40,923 nucleotides of DNA from Deltaproteobacteria bacterium (GTDB lineage: Bacteria; Myxococcota_A; UBA9042; PHBI01), in NCBI GenBank assembly GCA_011526585.1, contig WYBB01000057.1:1-40923 (forward strand). Reading direction: 5' to 3'. The notes under the pieces were generated by a model. That model was not told where the DNA came from. It ran no database searches and worked only from the letters and a program-made list of their open reading frames with translations. The position numbers were made by a program, and so were the translations under genes. Shown one piece after another: positions 25,246 through 33,615 of the stretch (positions are counted from its first letter, which is position 1; each line of letters opens with the position of its first letter).

Positions 25246-25286
25246 AAGGTGGCCCGGTGTCCGGGACAGCGCGCTCGTCCCGGACA
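25246..25286. promoter_or_regulatory. Perfect 10-bp dyad upstream of the surface-protein trio
   Basis: TGTCCGGGAC (25258-25267) and GTCCCGGACA (25277-25286) are a perfect inverted repeat with a 9-base spacer. It ends 20 bases before the ATG at 25307 and lies downstream of a TAAGGT element (25246-25251) that could be a -10. The centre-to-centre spacing of 19 bases, nearly two helical turns, suits a dimeric regulator. The RNA could also fold as a hairpin. Confidence 0.5.
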
Positions 25287-25306
25287 GCCGACCGAGGACA
25301 CCCGCG

Positions 25307-26386
25307 ATGAACGACCCGACGACGACGAAGGAGGCCCCGGCGCGTGCGATCCCGCTGCCGGTCCGCCTCGCCGACATGGAGGCGCTGGAGCAGCGCTATC
25401 TGTCGGCGAGCCCGGACGACCGCATGATCTTCCACCTGGGGCTCACCTACTTCACGCTGCTCAGCGACGAGGAGCGCTTCGCGCTCGAGCGCCGCTTCCC
25501 CAACGAGCTCATGGGCGAGCCGCGCTCGGTGGACTCGACCGAGGGCACGCGCGTGGCGTGGGATCTCAGGAGCCGCGAGCTGATCGTGTGCATGATGCAG
25601 TTCGGCGAGCGGGTGCTGAAAGCGCGCATGGACATGGTGCGCAAGGTGGCGCCCGACGAGGACGTGGCGGTGCTGGCGATGACGGCGACGGGCTCGTTCC
25701 TCGAGTTGGGGCGGCCGCTGCCGGACGGGTCGCGCCCCTACACCTATCGGGCGAGCGCGCGGCCGGGGGGCGGGCGGCGCAGCGACGGCATGGTGCGGCT
25801 CAAGGAGCCGATCCTGCTCGGCAACGCGGTGTGGCTGGCCGAGCGCTTCCGCACGAGCGAGCTCCTGATCGTCGCGGCGGGACCCGAGCTGCCGCCCGAC
25901 GATGGCGTGACGCCCGGGCGCCCGAAGCTCTACGGGCCGACCGAGGACGAGGCCAAGCCGATCGCGGACGACCCGGTGCGGGTCGGGCTCACGCGCTTCC
26001 GGGTGCTGGTCGACGCGGCGCAGAACGCGGCCGAGGAGACGCGCACCGACCTGCACGAGCTGGCGGCGGACGTGGCGCGCGAGCTGCAGCAGCGGCTCGG
26101 GACCGACGGAGGCTATCTGCTCGAGGAGCTGGCGGCGTTCACGACCGGCAGCGGCGCGCGCTACGAGGTGTTGCAGCACGGGGCGATGGACGTGGTGCGG
26201 CGCGGGGCGGACGGCGAGGCGCTGGTGTGGATGTCCGACGCGAACGTCGGCGGGCAGACGGTGGTGATCGGGGCGCCGCTGGTGATCTTCTACAGCGGGG
26301 TTCACGGCGCCGGGAAGGTGGCGTTCGTGTTTCGGGTGGCTGTTGTCGAGCCACTCGAGGGAGGGGGCGCACCTGGACCGGGGTGA
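25307..26386 (+). CDS. Conserved-looking hypothetical protein, first gene of the surface trio
   Basis: This 359-residue protein has no signal peptide and no membrane segments, so it is probably cytoplasmic. It starts MNDPTTTKEAPARAIPLPVR, then shows acidic, helix-forming stretches (DEERFALERRFPNELMG) and a C-terminal beta-rich part (YEVLQHGAMDVVRRG, TVVIGAPLVIFYSGVHGAGK). I recognise no family. The last few residues are a Gly/Pro-rich tail. Its TGA stop overlaps an ATG of the next gene (TGATG). It sits behind the dyad at 25258-25286, which may control it. It could be a regulator or chaperone of the TPR/PEGA and LamG proteins, but that is a guess. Confidence 0.65.
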   Translation: MNDPTTTKEAPARAIPLPVRLADMEALEQRYLSASPDDRMIFHLGLTYFTLLSDEERFALERRFPNELMGEPRSVDSTEGTRVAWDLRSRELIVCMMQFGERVLKARMDMVRKVAPDEDVAVLAMTATGSFLELGRPLPDGSRPYTYRASARPGGGRRSDGMVRLKEPILLGNAVWLAERFRTSELLIVAAGPELPPDDGVTPGRPKLYGPTEDEAKPIADDPVRVGLTRFRVLVDAAQNAAEETRTDLHELAADVARELQQRLGTDGGYLLEELAAFTTGSGARYEVLQHGAMDVVRRGADGEALVWMSDANVGGQTVVIGAPLVIFYSGVHGAGKVAFVFRVAVVEPLEGGGAPGPG

Positions 26387-26409
26387 TGTCGGCGGGCTAT
26401 CCTGACGCC

Positions 26410-27576
26410 ATGATCAGGTACACGTTGCTTTCGATGGTCATCGCGCTGGCGGCCGTGGCGGGACTGCCCGAACGCAGCGCGCGGGCGGCACAGCCCACTC
26501 CGGCCGAGCGGCTGCACGACGCGGCGGTGGCCGCGCACGAGGCCGGGCGCTTGCGGCAGGCGATCGAGCTGTGGCGCGACGCGCTCAAGCTCGAGCCGAA
26601 CTGGAAGTACGCGTACAACCTGGCGAACACCTCCTACGAGGTCGAGGACGGCAAGGACGCGTGGGAGGCGCTGAGGCGGGTCGACCAGCTCGGGCCGCCC
26701 GACAAGTACCTCGGCCTGGTGGCGGAGCTGAGGAGCAAGGTGCGCGCGCTCCTGTATCGGGACCACGCGTGGCTGGTCCTGGTCGGCGTGCCGGCCGGGG
26801 CCGAGGTGCGGCGCGATGGCGAGCGCTGGGAGCCGCCGTACGACGCCTGGGTGAAGGCGGCGACGAGTGTCATCGAGGTGAAGGCCGAGGGGTTCGAGGC
26901 GCTGCGCGAGGAGGTCGCGCACCCGATCGGGGATCGGACCGAGCGGCGCATCGAGCTGGCGAAGGTCGTGGTCGCGCCCGAGGTGGTGCGCGGCTCTCTG
27001 CGGATCGAGGGCACGCCGGTCGGGGCGACGGTGACGGTGGGTGGGGCCGTGCTCGGGGTCCTGCCGCTCGGGCCGGTCGAGGTGGACGAGGGGCTCGTCG
27101 AGGTGCGGGTGAGCCACGTGGGGTTCGTCGACGCGGTGCGCTCGGTGCGTGTCGTGGGCGGGCAGGAGGCGCGCGAGGTGGTGACGCTCGAAGCGGCGCC
27201 GCCGGTCGTGACGAAGAGCGAGCTGACGACGGCGGGGTGGATCATGGTCGCCAGCGGCGCGGTGCTGGTCGGCGTCGGCGCGGGGTTCCACGCATGGGCC
27301 GACGACACGTACGACGAGGTGCGCGCGCTCAATCAGGACGCCGAGCGGGTGCGGGAGCTGGGCCTCGAAGGCTACCGCGAGCGCTACGAAGAGCTCGACG
27401 GGGCGGCGTCGGATCGGGCGCTGGTGAGTCAGTTGCTGTGGGTGGCCGGCGGAGCGGCGGTGGCGACCGGGGTGGTGTTGTTGCTGCTCGATGAGAGCGT
27501 CGCGCAGGACGAGGGCGCGGTGCACGTCGTGCCGGTCTCGGGCGGTGCGGTCGTGGTCGGGGGGGCGACGTTCTGA
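26410..27576 (+). CDS. TPR and PEGA-domain membrane protein
   Basis: This protein of about 388 residues has a signal peptide (MIRYTLLSMVIALAAVAG, cleaved near ARAAQ), a tetratricopeptide-type region at about 35-110, and two PEGA-like beta domains at about 118-170 and 196-250. A hydrophobic segment (276-297), a short polar helix and a second hydrophobic segment (338-362) follow. PEGA domains are common in the outer parts of myxobacterial surface proteins. An alternative ATG at 26386 overlaps the previous stop (TGATG) and would add eight residues, while the ATG at 26410 gives a cleaner signal peptide. The stop overlaps the ATG of the LamG gene, again TGATG. A role as an anchoring partner for the LamG protein is inferred. 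Confidence 0.75.
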   Translation: MIRYTLLSMVIALAAVAGLPERSARAAQPTPAERLHDAAVAAHEAGRLRQAIELWRDALKLEPNWKYAYNLANTSYEVEDGKDAWEALRRVDQLGPPDKYLGLVAELRSKVRALLYRDHAWLVLVGVPAGAEVRRDGERWEPPYDAWVKAATSVIEVKAEGFEALREEVAHPIGDRTERRIELAKVVVAPEVVRGSLRIEGTPVGATVTVGGAVLGVLPLGPVEVDEGLVEVRVSHVGFVDAVRSVRVVGGQEAREVVTLEAAPPVVTKSELTTAGWIMVASGAVLVGVGAGFHAWADDTYDEVRALNQDAERVRELGLEGYRERYEELDGAASDRALVSQLLWVAGGAAVATGVVLLLLDESVAQDEGAVHVVPVSGGAVVVGGATF

Positions 27577-30344
27577 TGATACGCGATGGCGGCAGGGGCG
27601 TGGCGGGGTGGGTCGTGGTGGTGCTCGGCGGGGTGGGCCTCGGCGGGTGCCTCGAGTCGGTGTCACCGCTGACGGAGGAGCAGCTCGCCGATATCTTCGG
27701 CGCGGGTGACGCGAGCGATGGCGCAGAGACGAGCGAAGACGGGACCGTGGGTGAGGTCGACGTGGCCGAGATCGACACGTCGACGCCCGCGGACGGCGAC
27801 GAGGTCGCGGAGGAGGTCGACGCCGACGTGGGCGATCTGGGGCCGGACGGCGACGCCGATGGGGAGGTCGGTGATACCGAGGGTGATACCGCAGGTGATG
27901 CCGACGGTGACGTCGACGGTGACGCCGATGGCGGCGGCGAGTGTACGCGTGAGGAGGATCTGCTGAGCGCGGCGTGCCTGCCGGCCGTGCAGGCGATCCA
28001 CCTGTTCGAGCCGGCGCGGGCGGGTGAGGCCATGGGGGCGCCGCTCGGCTGGGCGCGGGAGGGGCGACCCGGTGGCGCGAGCACGTGGGCGCGCAAGGAC
28101 GAGCCGGTCGAGATCGCGCTGGTGAACGGGTCGCTCGAGGACGAGGCGCTGCTGGCGTATTTCGCGTTCGATGGCGCGCGAGAGAACGCGGCTGGGACGG
28201 GCTATGCGCTGAGCGAAGGGCCGCCGGTGGCGGACAAGTACCTGACGGGACAGACGGGCTACGGGCAGGCGCTGGAGGTCGCGCCGCGCTACGCGGGTGC
28301 GGCACAAGCCATTGGATCCAAATCGTTTTCGGTGATGGGCTGGTTCTACGTCGACCAGGCGGTGCCGAGCACGGCGGCGTACTGGCTCGTCGGCTTCACG
28401 CCCGAGCTCATGGAGGAGCCGGAGCTGGCGCTCGGGGTCGGTGACGGGCGCTGGGTGGCGCGGGTGGGCGGTGCGGACGTGGCGCTGAGCGCGCGCGCGG
28501 GCGGCTGGCAGCATCTGGCGCTGACGTGGGACGAGGAGGCGGGGCGGGCGATCGTCTATGTCGATGGGGTGGTCACGGCGGTCGAGACGCCGGTGGCGCT
28601 GCAGATCACGAGCGAGCGCTTCTTCGTCGGCGCGCTCTTCCCGCCGGAGGGTCAGGGCTTCGGGCCGCCGCCGCTCGGGGACGAGGTCGTCGTGATGGGG
28701 CGCGTGCTGGAGCCGAGCGAGGTGCGCGCGGTGGTGCAGCTGCGACGGCCGTTCGGGGCGCGCCTGATGCCGGAGGCGCAGGTGGACTTCGACGATCTGC
28801 GGGTCGCCTTGGGCGGGAGCGCGATGGTGGCGCGCGAGATCATCGGGCGGCGACCGCATGGCGACAGCGGCGCGGAGGTCGAGGACGTGCTCGGCGTGTG
28901 GCCGCTGGACGGGGGGAGCCTCGCGCCGCGTTGGGCGGCGAGCGGCTTCGAGGAGGTCAGCGAGGGGATCGTGCTCGAGGCCGAGGTCGGGGCGTTCGGC
29001 GACCCGGGGGGCGCGGTGCGCGCGGTGCAACCGGGGCCGGGGAGCCTGGCGGGCGGACGGCCGGCGTGGGGCGAGGCGCTGACGATCGAGCTGTGGATGA
29101 AGGTCGATGCGGCGGAAGCGGCGACGGCGTGCGCGGGCGACGACGACGGCGCGATCGTGCTGGTGGCGCAGGACGGTGATGGCGGGCTCGAGCAGGGGTG
29201 GGTCCTGCGGCTCTGCGAGGGACGGGTCGACTTCTCGACGAGCGTGGCGAGCGCGCGGGGTGCGACCTCGATCGCGGACGATCGGTGGCACCACGTGATG
29301 GCGAGCTACGATGGCAGCGCACACCGCGTGGTGATCGATGGGGTCGTCGATGCGCAGGTCGCGTCGAGCGGCACGCCGGCGGACGAGATGCGCGCGGTGA
29401 TCGTGCTGCATCGGCCACCGCCGCCCGGAGAGGGGGGCGAGCCGCCGCGGGTGAGCGCGGTGGTGATCGACGATCTCGTGCTGCATCGTGTCGCGCGGCC
29501 GGTGGGCTATGCGTTCGGCAGGGCGTGGCCGCGCCTGCCGCACGTGCGCTTCCTGGCGAGCACGGCTGGTGGCGGTGGCGCTGGCGGTCACGCGCTGGGC
29601 GAGTATGCGCTGCGCGCGGGCAACGCCGAGGTGGTCGCGCCGGCGGTAAACGCGTGTGGCGCGCTCGTCTCGCGCTGTACGGGATATGTGGCGAGCTGGC
29701 GTTTCGATCGGGTCGTGCGCGGGGTGGTGCCGGATCTGGGGCAGGACGGATATCACCTCGGGCTCGGCGAGGGGGCGTGGTCGTGGGCCGCGGGGATCGA
29801 CGGCGGCCTGGCACTCGGGTTCGATGGGGTGGCCTCGGAGCTGCGCATCGATCCGGCCGGGGCGTTCGGACTGGCTGCGTGGAACGTCGAGGTCGGCGTG
29901 CGGCCGGCGGCGACGACGGCGGAGCAGACGCTTATCGAGCGGCCGGGAACGGGCACGCCGCCGAGCGATGTGAGCCTGAACTTCGCGCTGCGCCTGGCGG
30001 CGGGAGGGACGGTGCAGCACCACATCCGACCGCTCGGGATGAGCGGGCAGATGGCGCAGAGCGCGGGCGCGGTGGGTGTCGGGCAGTGGGCGGCGATCGG
30101 CGGTGGTTATCGCGAGGATCCGCGCACCTTGAGCGTGAGCCTGGAGGGGGCGAGCGCGAGCGTGACGCCGGCGGGCGGGCCGAGCCCGGACACGGCGGGT
30201 GGGCCGTTCTTCATCGGGCGCGGAGGCAGGCCGGACATGCCGGGCTTCTTCGGTGGAGAGCTCGACGTGATCCGGGTGATGGATCGGGCGCTTGGAGTCG
30301 ACGAGGCGCTCAAGTATCCGCCGCTGTCGTGGCGGCCCGAGTGA
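27576..30344 (+). CDS. Large lipoprotein with three LamG-like domains
   Basis: This 922-residue surface protein has a hydrophobic start ending VGLGGCLE, so Cys25 is probably lipidated. Residues 45-125 form an acidic Asp/Gly/Glu tether (GDADGEVGDTEGDTAGDADG). Three jelly-roll LamG-type domains follow at about 188-390, 440-640 and 705-908. Typical segments are FSVMGWFYVDQ, GWQHLALTWDEEAGRAIVYVDG, LTIELWMKVD, and RWHHVMASYDG. These domains usually bind sugars or matrix proteins. The start overlaps the stop of the TPR/PEGA gene by TGATG. The last 35 bases overlap the 3' end of the convergent kinase gene. A binding or adhesion role on the cell surface is likely but unproven. Confidence 0.8.
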   Translation: MIRDGGRGVAGWVVVVLGGVGLGGCLESVSPLTEEQLADIFGAGDASDGAETSEDGTVGEVDVAEIDTSTPADGDEVAEEVDADVGDLGPDGDADGEVGDTEGDTAGDADGDVDGDADGGGECTREEDLLSAACLPAVQAIHLFEPARAGEAMGAPLGWAREGRPGGASTWARKDEPVEIALVNGSLEDEALLAYFAFDGARENAAGTGYALSEGPPVADKYLTGQTGYGQALEVAPRYAGAAQAIGSKSFSVMGWFYVDQAVPSTAAYWLVGFTPELMEEPELALGVGDGRWVARVGGADVALSARAGGWQHLALTWDEEAGRAIVYVDGVVTAVETPVALQITSERFFVGALFPPEGQGFGPPPLGDEVVVMGRVLEPSEVRAVVQLRRPFGARLMPEAQVDFDDLRVALGGSAMVAREIIGRRPHGDSGAEVEDVLGVWPLDGGSLAPRWAASGFEEVSEGIVLEAEVGAFGDPGGAVRAVQPGPGSLAGGRPAWGEALTIELWMKVDAAEAATACAGDDDGAIVLVAQDGDGGLEQGWVLRLCEGRVDFSTSVASARGATSIADDRWHHVMASYDGSAHRVVIDGVVDAQVASSGTPADEMRAVIVLHRPPPPGEGGEPPRVSAVVIDDLVLHRVARPVGYAFGRAWPRLPHVRFLASTAGGGGAGGHALGEYALRAGNAEVVAPAVNACGALVSRCTGYVASWRFDRVVRGVVPDLGQDGYHLGLGEGAWSWAAGIDGGLALGFDGVASELRIDPAGAFGLAAWNVEVGVRPAATTAEQTLIERPGTGTPPSDVSLNFALRLAAGGTVQHHIRPLGMSGQMAQSAGAVGVGQWAAIGGGYREDPRTLSVSLEGASASVTPAGGPSPDTAGGPFFIGRGGRPDMPGFFGGELDVIRVMDRALGVDEALKYPPLSWRPE

Positions 30345-31818
30345 GCGGCACGTCGACGGTCTCGGCGTTGGCGCGCGCGCGGGGGCGCTCGGTGACGGCG
30401 AGCCACCAGGCACGGGCGCGGGCCTGCGACCAGGGGGGCTCGAAGACCAGGGTGGCGAGCGCGTCGTCGAGCGCTTCGGTGGTGGGGCGCGCGGCCGGGT
30501 CCTTGGCGAGGCAGCGCATGAGGATCTGCTCGAGCCCCGCGTGGACCGGGCGGCCGAGGCGTTTGCTCGGGGGCTCGGGGTCGGTGCTGACGTGGGCGAA
30601 GTGGATCTGGGCTTCGACGCGCCCGTGGAAGACCGCGGTGCCGGTCAGCATGAAGTAGGCGACGCAGCCGAGGGCGTAGACGTCGGCGCGTGCGTCGAGC
30701 GGGCCGGCGCCGGTGATCTGCTCGGGGGCCATGAAGCCGGGCGTGCCGGGGCGGGCGCCGGCGATGGTAAGGCGGTGGCGGTTTCGGCGGTCGCGTGGGT
30801 CGAGCGGGGCGTCGTCGAGCTCCTTGACGAGGCCGAAGTCGAGCACCTTGAGGAAGTCGTGGTCGCGGCCGAGGCGCGCGACGAAGAGGTTCTCGGGTTT
30901 GAGGTCGCGGTGCACGAGGCCGGCGTCGTGCGCCTCGATGAGGGAGTGGCAGGCGTGGCGGAGCAGGAAGGCGCAGCGCGCCTGGTCGAGCGGGCCGTAG
31001 CGCTCGACGAGCTGGTGCACGCTCATGCCGTCGAGGAGCTCCATGGCGTAGTAGAGCACGCCGTCGGCGGTGACGCCGAAGTCGTAGAGCTGCACGGTGT
31101 GAGGTGAGGTGAGGCGGGCGGTGACCTCGGCCTCCATCTTGAAGCGCTCGAGGATCTCGTGTTCGAGGGCGGGGTCTTCGAGGCGCTGGCGGCGGATGAG
31201 CTTGAGCGCGGCGGGGCGCGCGAGGGTGTCGTGCTCGGCGCGCCACACCTCGCCCATGCCGCCGATGCCGAGCCTGGCGACGAGGCGGTAGCGACCCATT
31301 GCGCGCGCGGGCGCGGGCTCGGGCGGCGACGACGACGGGGTGTCGGGCGCGGCAGTGACGCGAACGGCTGCGGCGGGGCGGGCGGTGAGCGCGGCCGTGA
31401 GCGCGGCGAGCACGGCGGCGACGGTGACGGCGATGGCGATGGCGGGCGGCGGTCGCACGAGGCCGAGCAGGTCGACGGCGATGACGAGCACGGGCAGCAC
31501 GGCGGCCGTGCCCAGGGCCGTCAAGAGGGTCGGCCCGGGGGCACGCCCGGGTGAGAAGCGCGGCGTGGCCGCGATGACGAGGCAGGCGAGGTAGGGCAGG
31601 GCGAAGGGCCACCACTGGTCGGGCGCGAGCGCGATGAGGGTGAGCCAGAGCGCGGTCAGCGCGGTGACCAGGGTCGGTGGGACCCACGGCTTGCCGCGCG
31701 TGGCGGTCGTGGTCGTCGGCGGTGGAGTCGGGAGGGGAGGTGACGGGGGGGAAGGCGGTGGGGGAGGCGCGGGGCGCAGGGCGTGCGAGGTCGTCCGGAG
31801 GATCTGATCCGGCTTCAT
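30310..31818 (-). CDS. Ser/Thr protein kinase with N-terminal multi-pass membrane domain
   Basis: This 502-residue kinase has four hydrophobic segments at about 48-145 before the kinase domain, the reverse of the usual order in bacterial receptor kinases. The kinase domain (about 175-450) has P-loop LGIGGMGEVW, the lysine in AALKLIRR, HRDLKPEN near residue 299, DFG in VLDFGLVK, and GTPGFMAPEQ. It looks active. The N-terminus is Pro/Thr-rich. Its ATG overlaps the stop of the PEGA kinase gene by four bases (ATGA), so the two kinases are coupled. Its 3' end overlaps the convergent LamG gene by 35 bases. The membrane part may sense the bilayer, with no ligand domain visible. Confidence 0.9.
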   Translation of the reverse strand: MKPDQILRTTSHALRPAPPPPPSPPSPPLPTPPPTTTTATRGKPWVPPTLVTALTALWLTLIALAPDQWWPFALPYLACLVIAATPRFSPGRAPGPTLLTALGTAAVLPVLVIAVDLLGLVRPPPAIAIAVTVAAVLAALTAALTARPAAAVRVTAAPDTPSSSPPEPAPARAMGRYRLVARLGIGGMGEVWRAEHDTLARPAALKLIRRQRLEDPALEHEILERFKMEAEVTARLTSPHTVQLYDFGVTADGVLYYAMELLDGMSVHQLVERYGPLDQARCAFLLRHACHSLIEAHDAGLVHRDLKPENLFVARLGRDHDFLKVLDFGLVKELDDAPLDPRDRRNRHRLTIAGARPGTPGFMAPEQITGAGPLDARADVYALGCVAYFMLTGTAVFHGRVEAQIHFAHVSTDPEPPSKRLGRPVHAGLEQILMRCLAKDPAARPTTEALDDALATLVFEPPWSQARARAWWLAVTERPRARANAETVDVPLTRAATTAADT

Positions 31819-33524
31819 TTGATGATGGGGGGCGCGTCGCTGCGCCGCCCGGTCACGTTGGCGCGGGTGAGGGTCACGCGCAGATCGGTGGCGGTCGCGT
31901 CGAGCACGCGGTTCTCGGGGCGATAGCCGGGCTTCTTGATGAGCAGGCTGGCGGTGGAGCCCGCGGGCGGCAGCGGGACGTCGAGCGGGGTCGTGCCCAG
32001 CTCGCGACCGTCGAGCGAGACGAGCGCGCCGGTGGGGATGGAGGTGAGCGCGATCAGGCGCGGCGCCGGGGTGGGCTCGGGCGCTGAGGCAGGCGTGGGC
32101 TCGGGCGCGGGAGCCGGCTCGGGCGTGGGGGCAGGTGCGCTCGCGGGCTCGGGGGCCGGCTCGGGCGCGGAGGGCGGCGGCGTCGCGGTCTCGTGGGCTG
32201 GTGGCGCGGGCTCGAGCGCAGTGGCGCTGGCGGGCGCTGGCGCCGGGGCCGGCGCGGGGGCCGGCGGCGCGGTGGTCGACGCGGCGGTCACGGGATCGAT
32301 AGGCGACACCACCTTGTCGTCGCCGGTGCGCGACGCGAGGAAGACGACGGCCAGCACGAGCACGGCGAGGATCCCGGCGTGCGGGAGATAGGCCCGCCAG
32401 CGCGCGGGCTCCGCCCGAGGGGTGGGCAACGCGGTGGCGCGCGCGGTATCGGCCAGGCCGCGACCGCTCTTCTCGCGCGAGGCGCCGCTGGAGACGTGGG
32501 ACGCGCCCGAGGTCGGGGGCTTGCTCGGCCAGCGCACCGGTGACGGCGATGATCCATGAGGATCGCTCATCCCGAGGGCGGCCAGCATCTCATTGGCGAG
32601 CTGGAGCGCGGTCTCGGTGCGGTGCTCGCGCTTCTTCTCGAGCGCCCGCGCGATCGCGTTCTCCAGGGCCTCGGGCACCATGAGCCCCGGCACCAGCGCG
32701 CTCATGCGCGGAGGCACCGTCTCGAGGTGGGCCAGCATCTGCCGCATCGCGGTGTCGGCCGGCAGCGGGTGCATGCCGGTGAGGAGCTCGTAGGCGATGA
32801 TGCCGAGCGCGTAGACGTCGCTGCGCGGGTCGACCTCGTCGCCGAGGACCTGCTCGGGAGACATGTAGCCCGGCGTGCCGCAGACCGCGCCGGTGCGGGT
32901 GATGCGCTCGATCCCATCGTAGGAGCGCATCATCGCGATGCCGAAGTCGAGCACCTTGACGAAGTCGCCGCGCAGGCTCGAGCTCTGCACGAGCACGACG
33001 TTGTCGGGCTTGAGGTCGCGATGCACGAGCCCACGCTCGTGGGCGTGATGCACCGCGTCGCAGACCTGCGTCAGGATGTTCACCGCGCGCACGGGCTCCA
33101 TCGGGCCGTGCTCGATCTCGTCGCCGAGCCCGTGGCCGTTGAGCAGCTCCATCACGATGTAGAGGAGGCCGTCGTCGGTGCGCCCGAAGTCGAAGACCGT
33201 GATGACGTTGGGGTGATCGAGCCGCGTCGCGGCGCGCGCCTCGTGGAGGAAGCGTCGGACCGCCTCGGTGTCGGTGGCGAAGCTCGGGTGCAGGATCTTG
33301 ACCGCCACCTCGCGATCCATCGAGTGCTGCTGGGCACGATAGACGACGCCCATGCCGCCCTTGCCGAGCACGGAGGTGAGGGTGAGCTTGTCATCGATCA
33401 CGCGCCCGATGAGCGCCTGCTCGTTGGCGACGGCCAGCAGACGGCCGCCGTCGTCGGGGCAGGTGTCGCTCGCGACGCGCTTGACCTGATGGCACCGCTC
33501 GCAGATTTTCTCTTCGGGTTCCAT
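31815..33524 (-). CDS. Zinc-ribbon Ser/Thr kinase with C-terminal PEGA domain
   Basis: This 569-residue kinase begins with a zinc ribbon (CERCHQVKRVASDTCPDDG), then a kinase domain at about 30-300 with LGKGGMGVVY, VAVKIL, HRDLKPDN near residue 166, VLDFGIAM and GTPGYMSPEQ. All catalytic residues are present. One membrane segment (about 378-394) leads to a Pro/Ala/Glu tether of about 90 residues (APAPAPAPASATALEPAP), then a PEGA domain at about 490-550 outside the membrane. The ATG at 33524 has AGAGG upstream and gives the natural zinc-ribbon start, so a longer frame to 33632 was rejected. It is divergent from the FHA-AAA+ gene 91 bases away, and that protein is a plausible target. Confidence 0.9.
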   Translation of the reverse strand: MEPEEKICERCHQVKRVASDTCPDDGGRLLAVANEQALIGRVIDDKLTLTSVLGKGGMGVVYRAQQHSMDREVAVKILHPSFATDTEAVRRFLHEARAATRLDHPNVITVFDFGRTDDGLLYIVMELLNGHGLGDEIEHGPMEPVRAVNILTQVCDAVHHAHERGLVHRDLKPDNVVLVQSSSLRGDFVKVLDFGIAMMRSYDGIERITRTGAVCGTPGYMSPEQVLGDEVDPRSDVYALGIIAYELLTGMHPLPADTAMRQMLAHLETVPPRMSALVPGLMVPEALENAIARALEKKREHRTETALQLANEMLAALGMSDPHGSSPSPVRWPSKPPTSGASHVSSGASREKSGRGLADTARATALPTPRAEPARWRAYLPHAGILAVLVLAVVFLASRTGDDKVVSPIDPVTAASTTAPPAPAPAPAPAPASATALEPAPPAHETATPPPSAPEPAPEPASAPAPTPEPAPAPEPTPASAPEPTPAPRLIALTSIPTGALVSLDGRELGTTPLDVPLPPAGSTASLLIKKPGYRPENRVLDATATDLRVTLTRANVTGRRSDAPPIIK

Positions 33525-33546
33525 GGACCTCTTGGATCTTCGTCGA

Positions 33547-33576
33547 ATCATAGTCCGACCTGCGCGGCCAGAGCAA
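33547..33576 (-). promoter_or_regulatory. Candidate promoter of the two-kinase operon
   Basis: On the minus strand, TTGCTC (33576-33571) and TATGAT (33552-33547, five of six consensus bases) are separated by 18 bases, about 22 bases before the ATG at 33524. The promoter of the divergent FHA-AAA+ gene must lie in the same 91 bases but is not evident. Confidence 0.45.
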
Positions 33577-33615
33577 CGTCGACGCGGTTGAGCGAGCACT
33601 GGAGACCGCCCCGGC

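Noticed and set aside
27663..30413. Minus-strand open frame opposite the LamG gene
   Set aside because: It is Arg/His/Pro-rich with no domain, while the plus strand has signal peptide, tether and LamG pattern.
33490..33510. Sigma-54-type TGGCAC element
   Set aside because: It lies inside the kinase coding sequence and lacks the second half-site at the right spacing.
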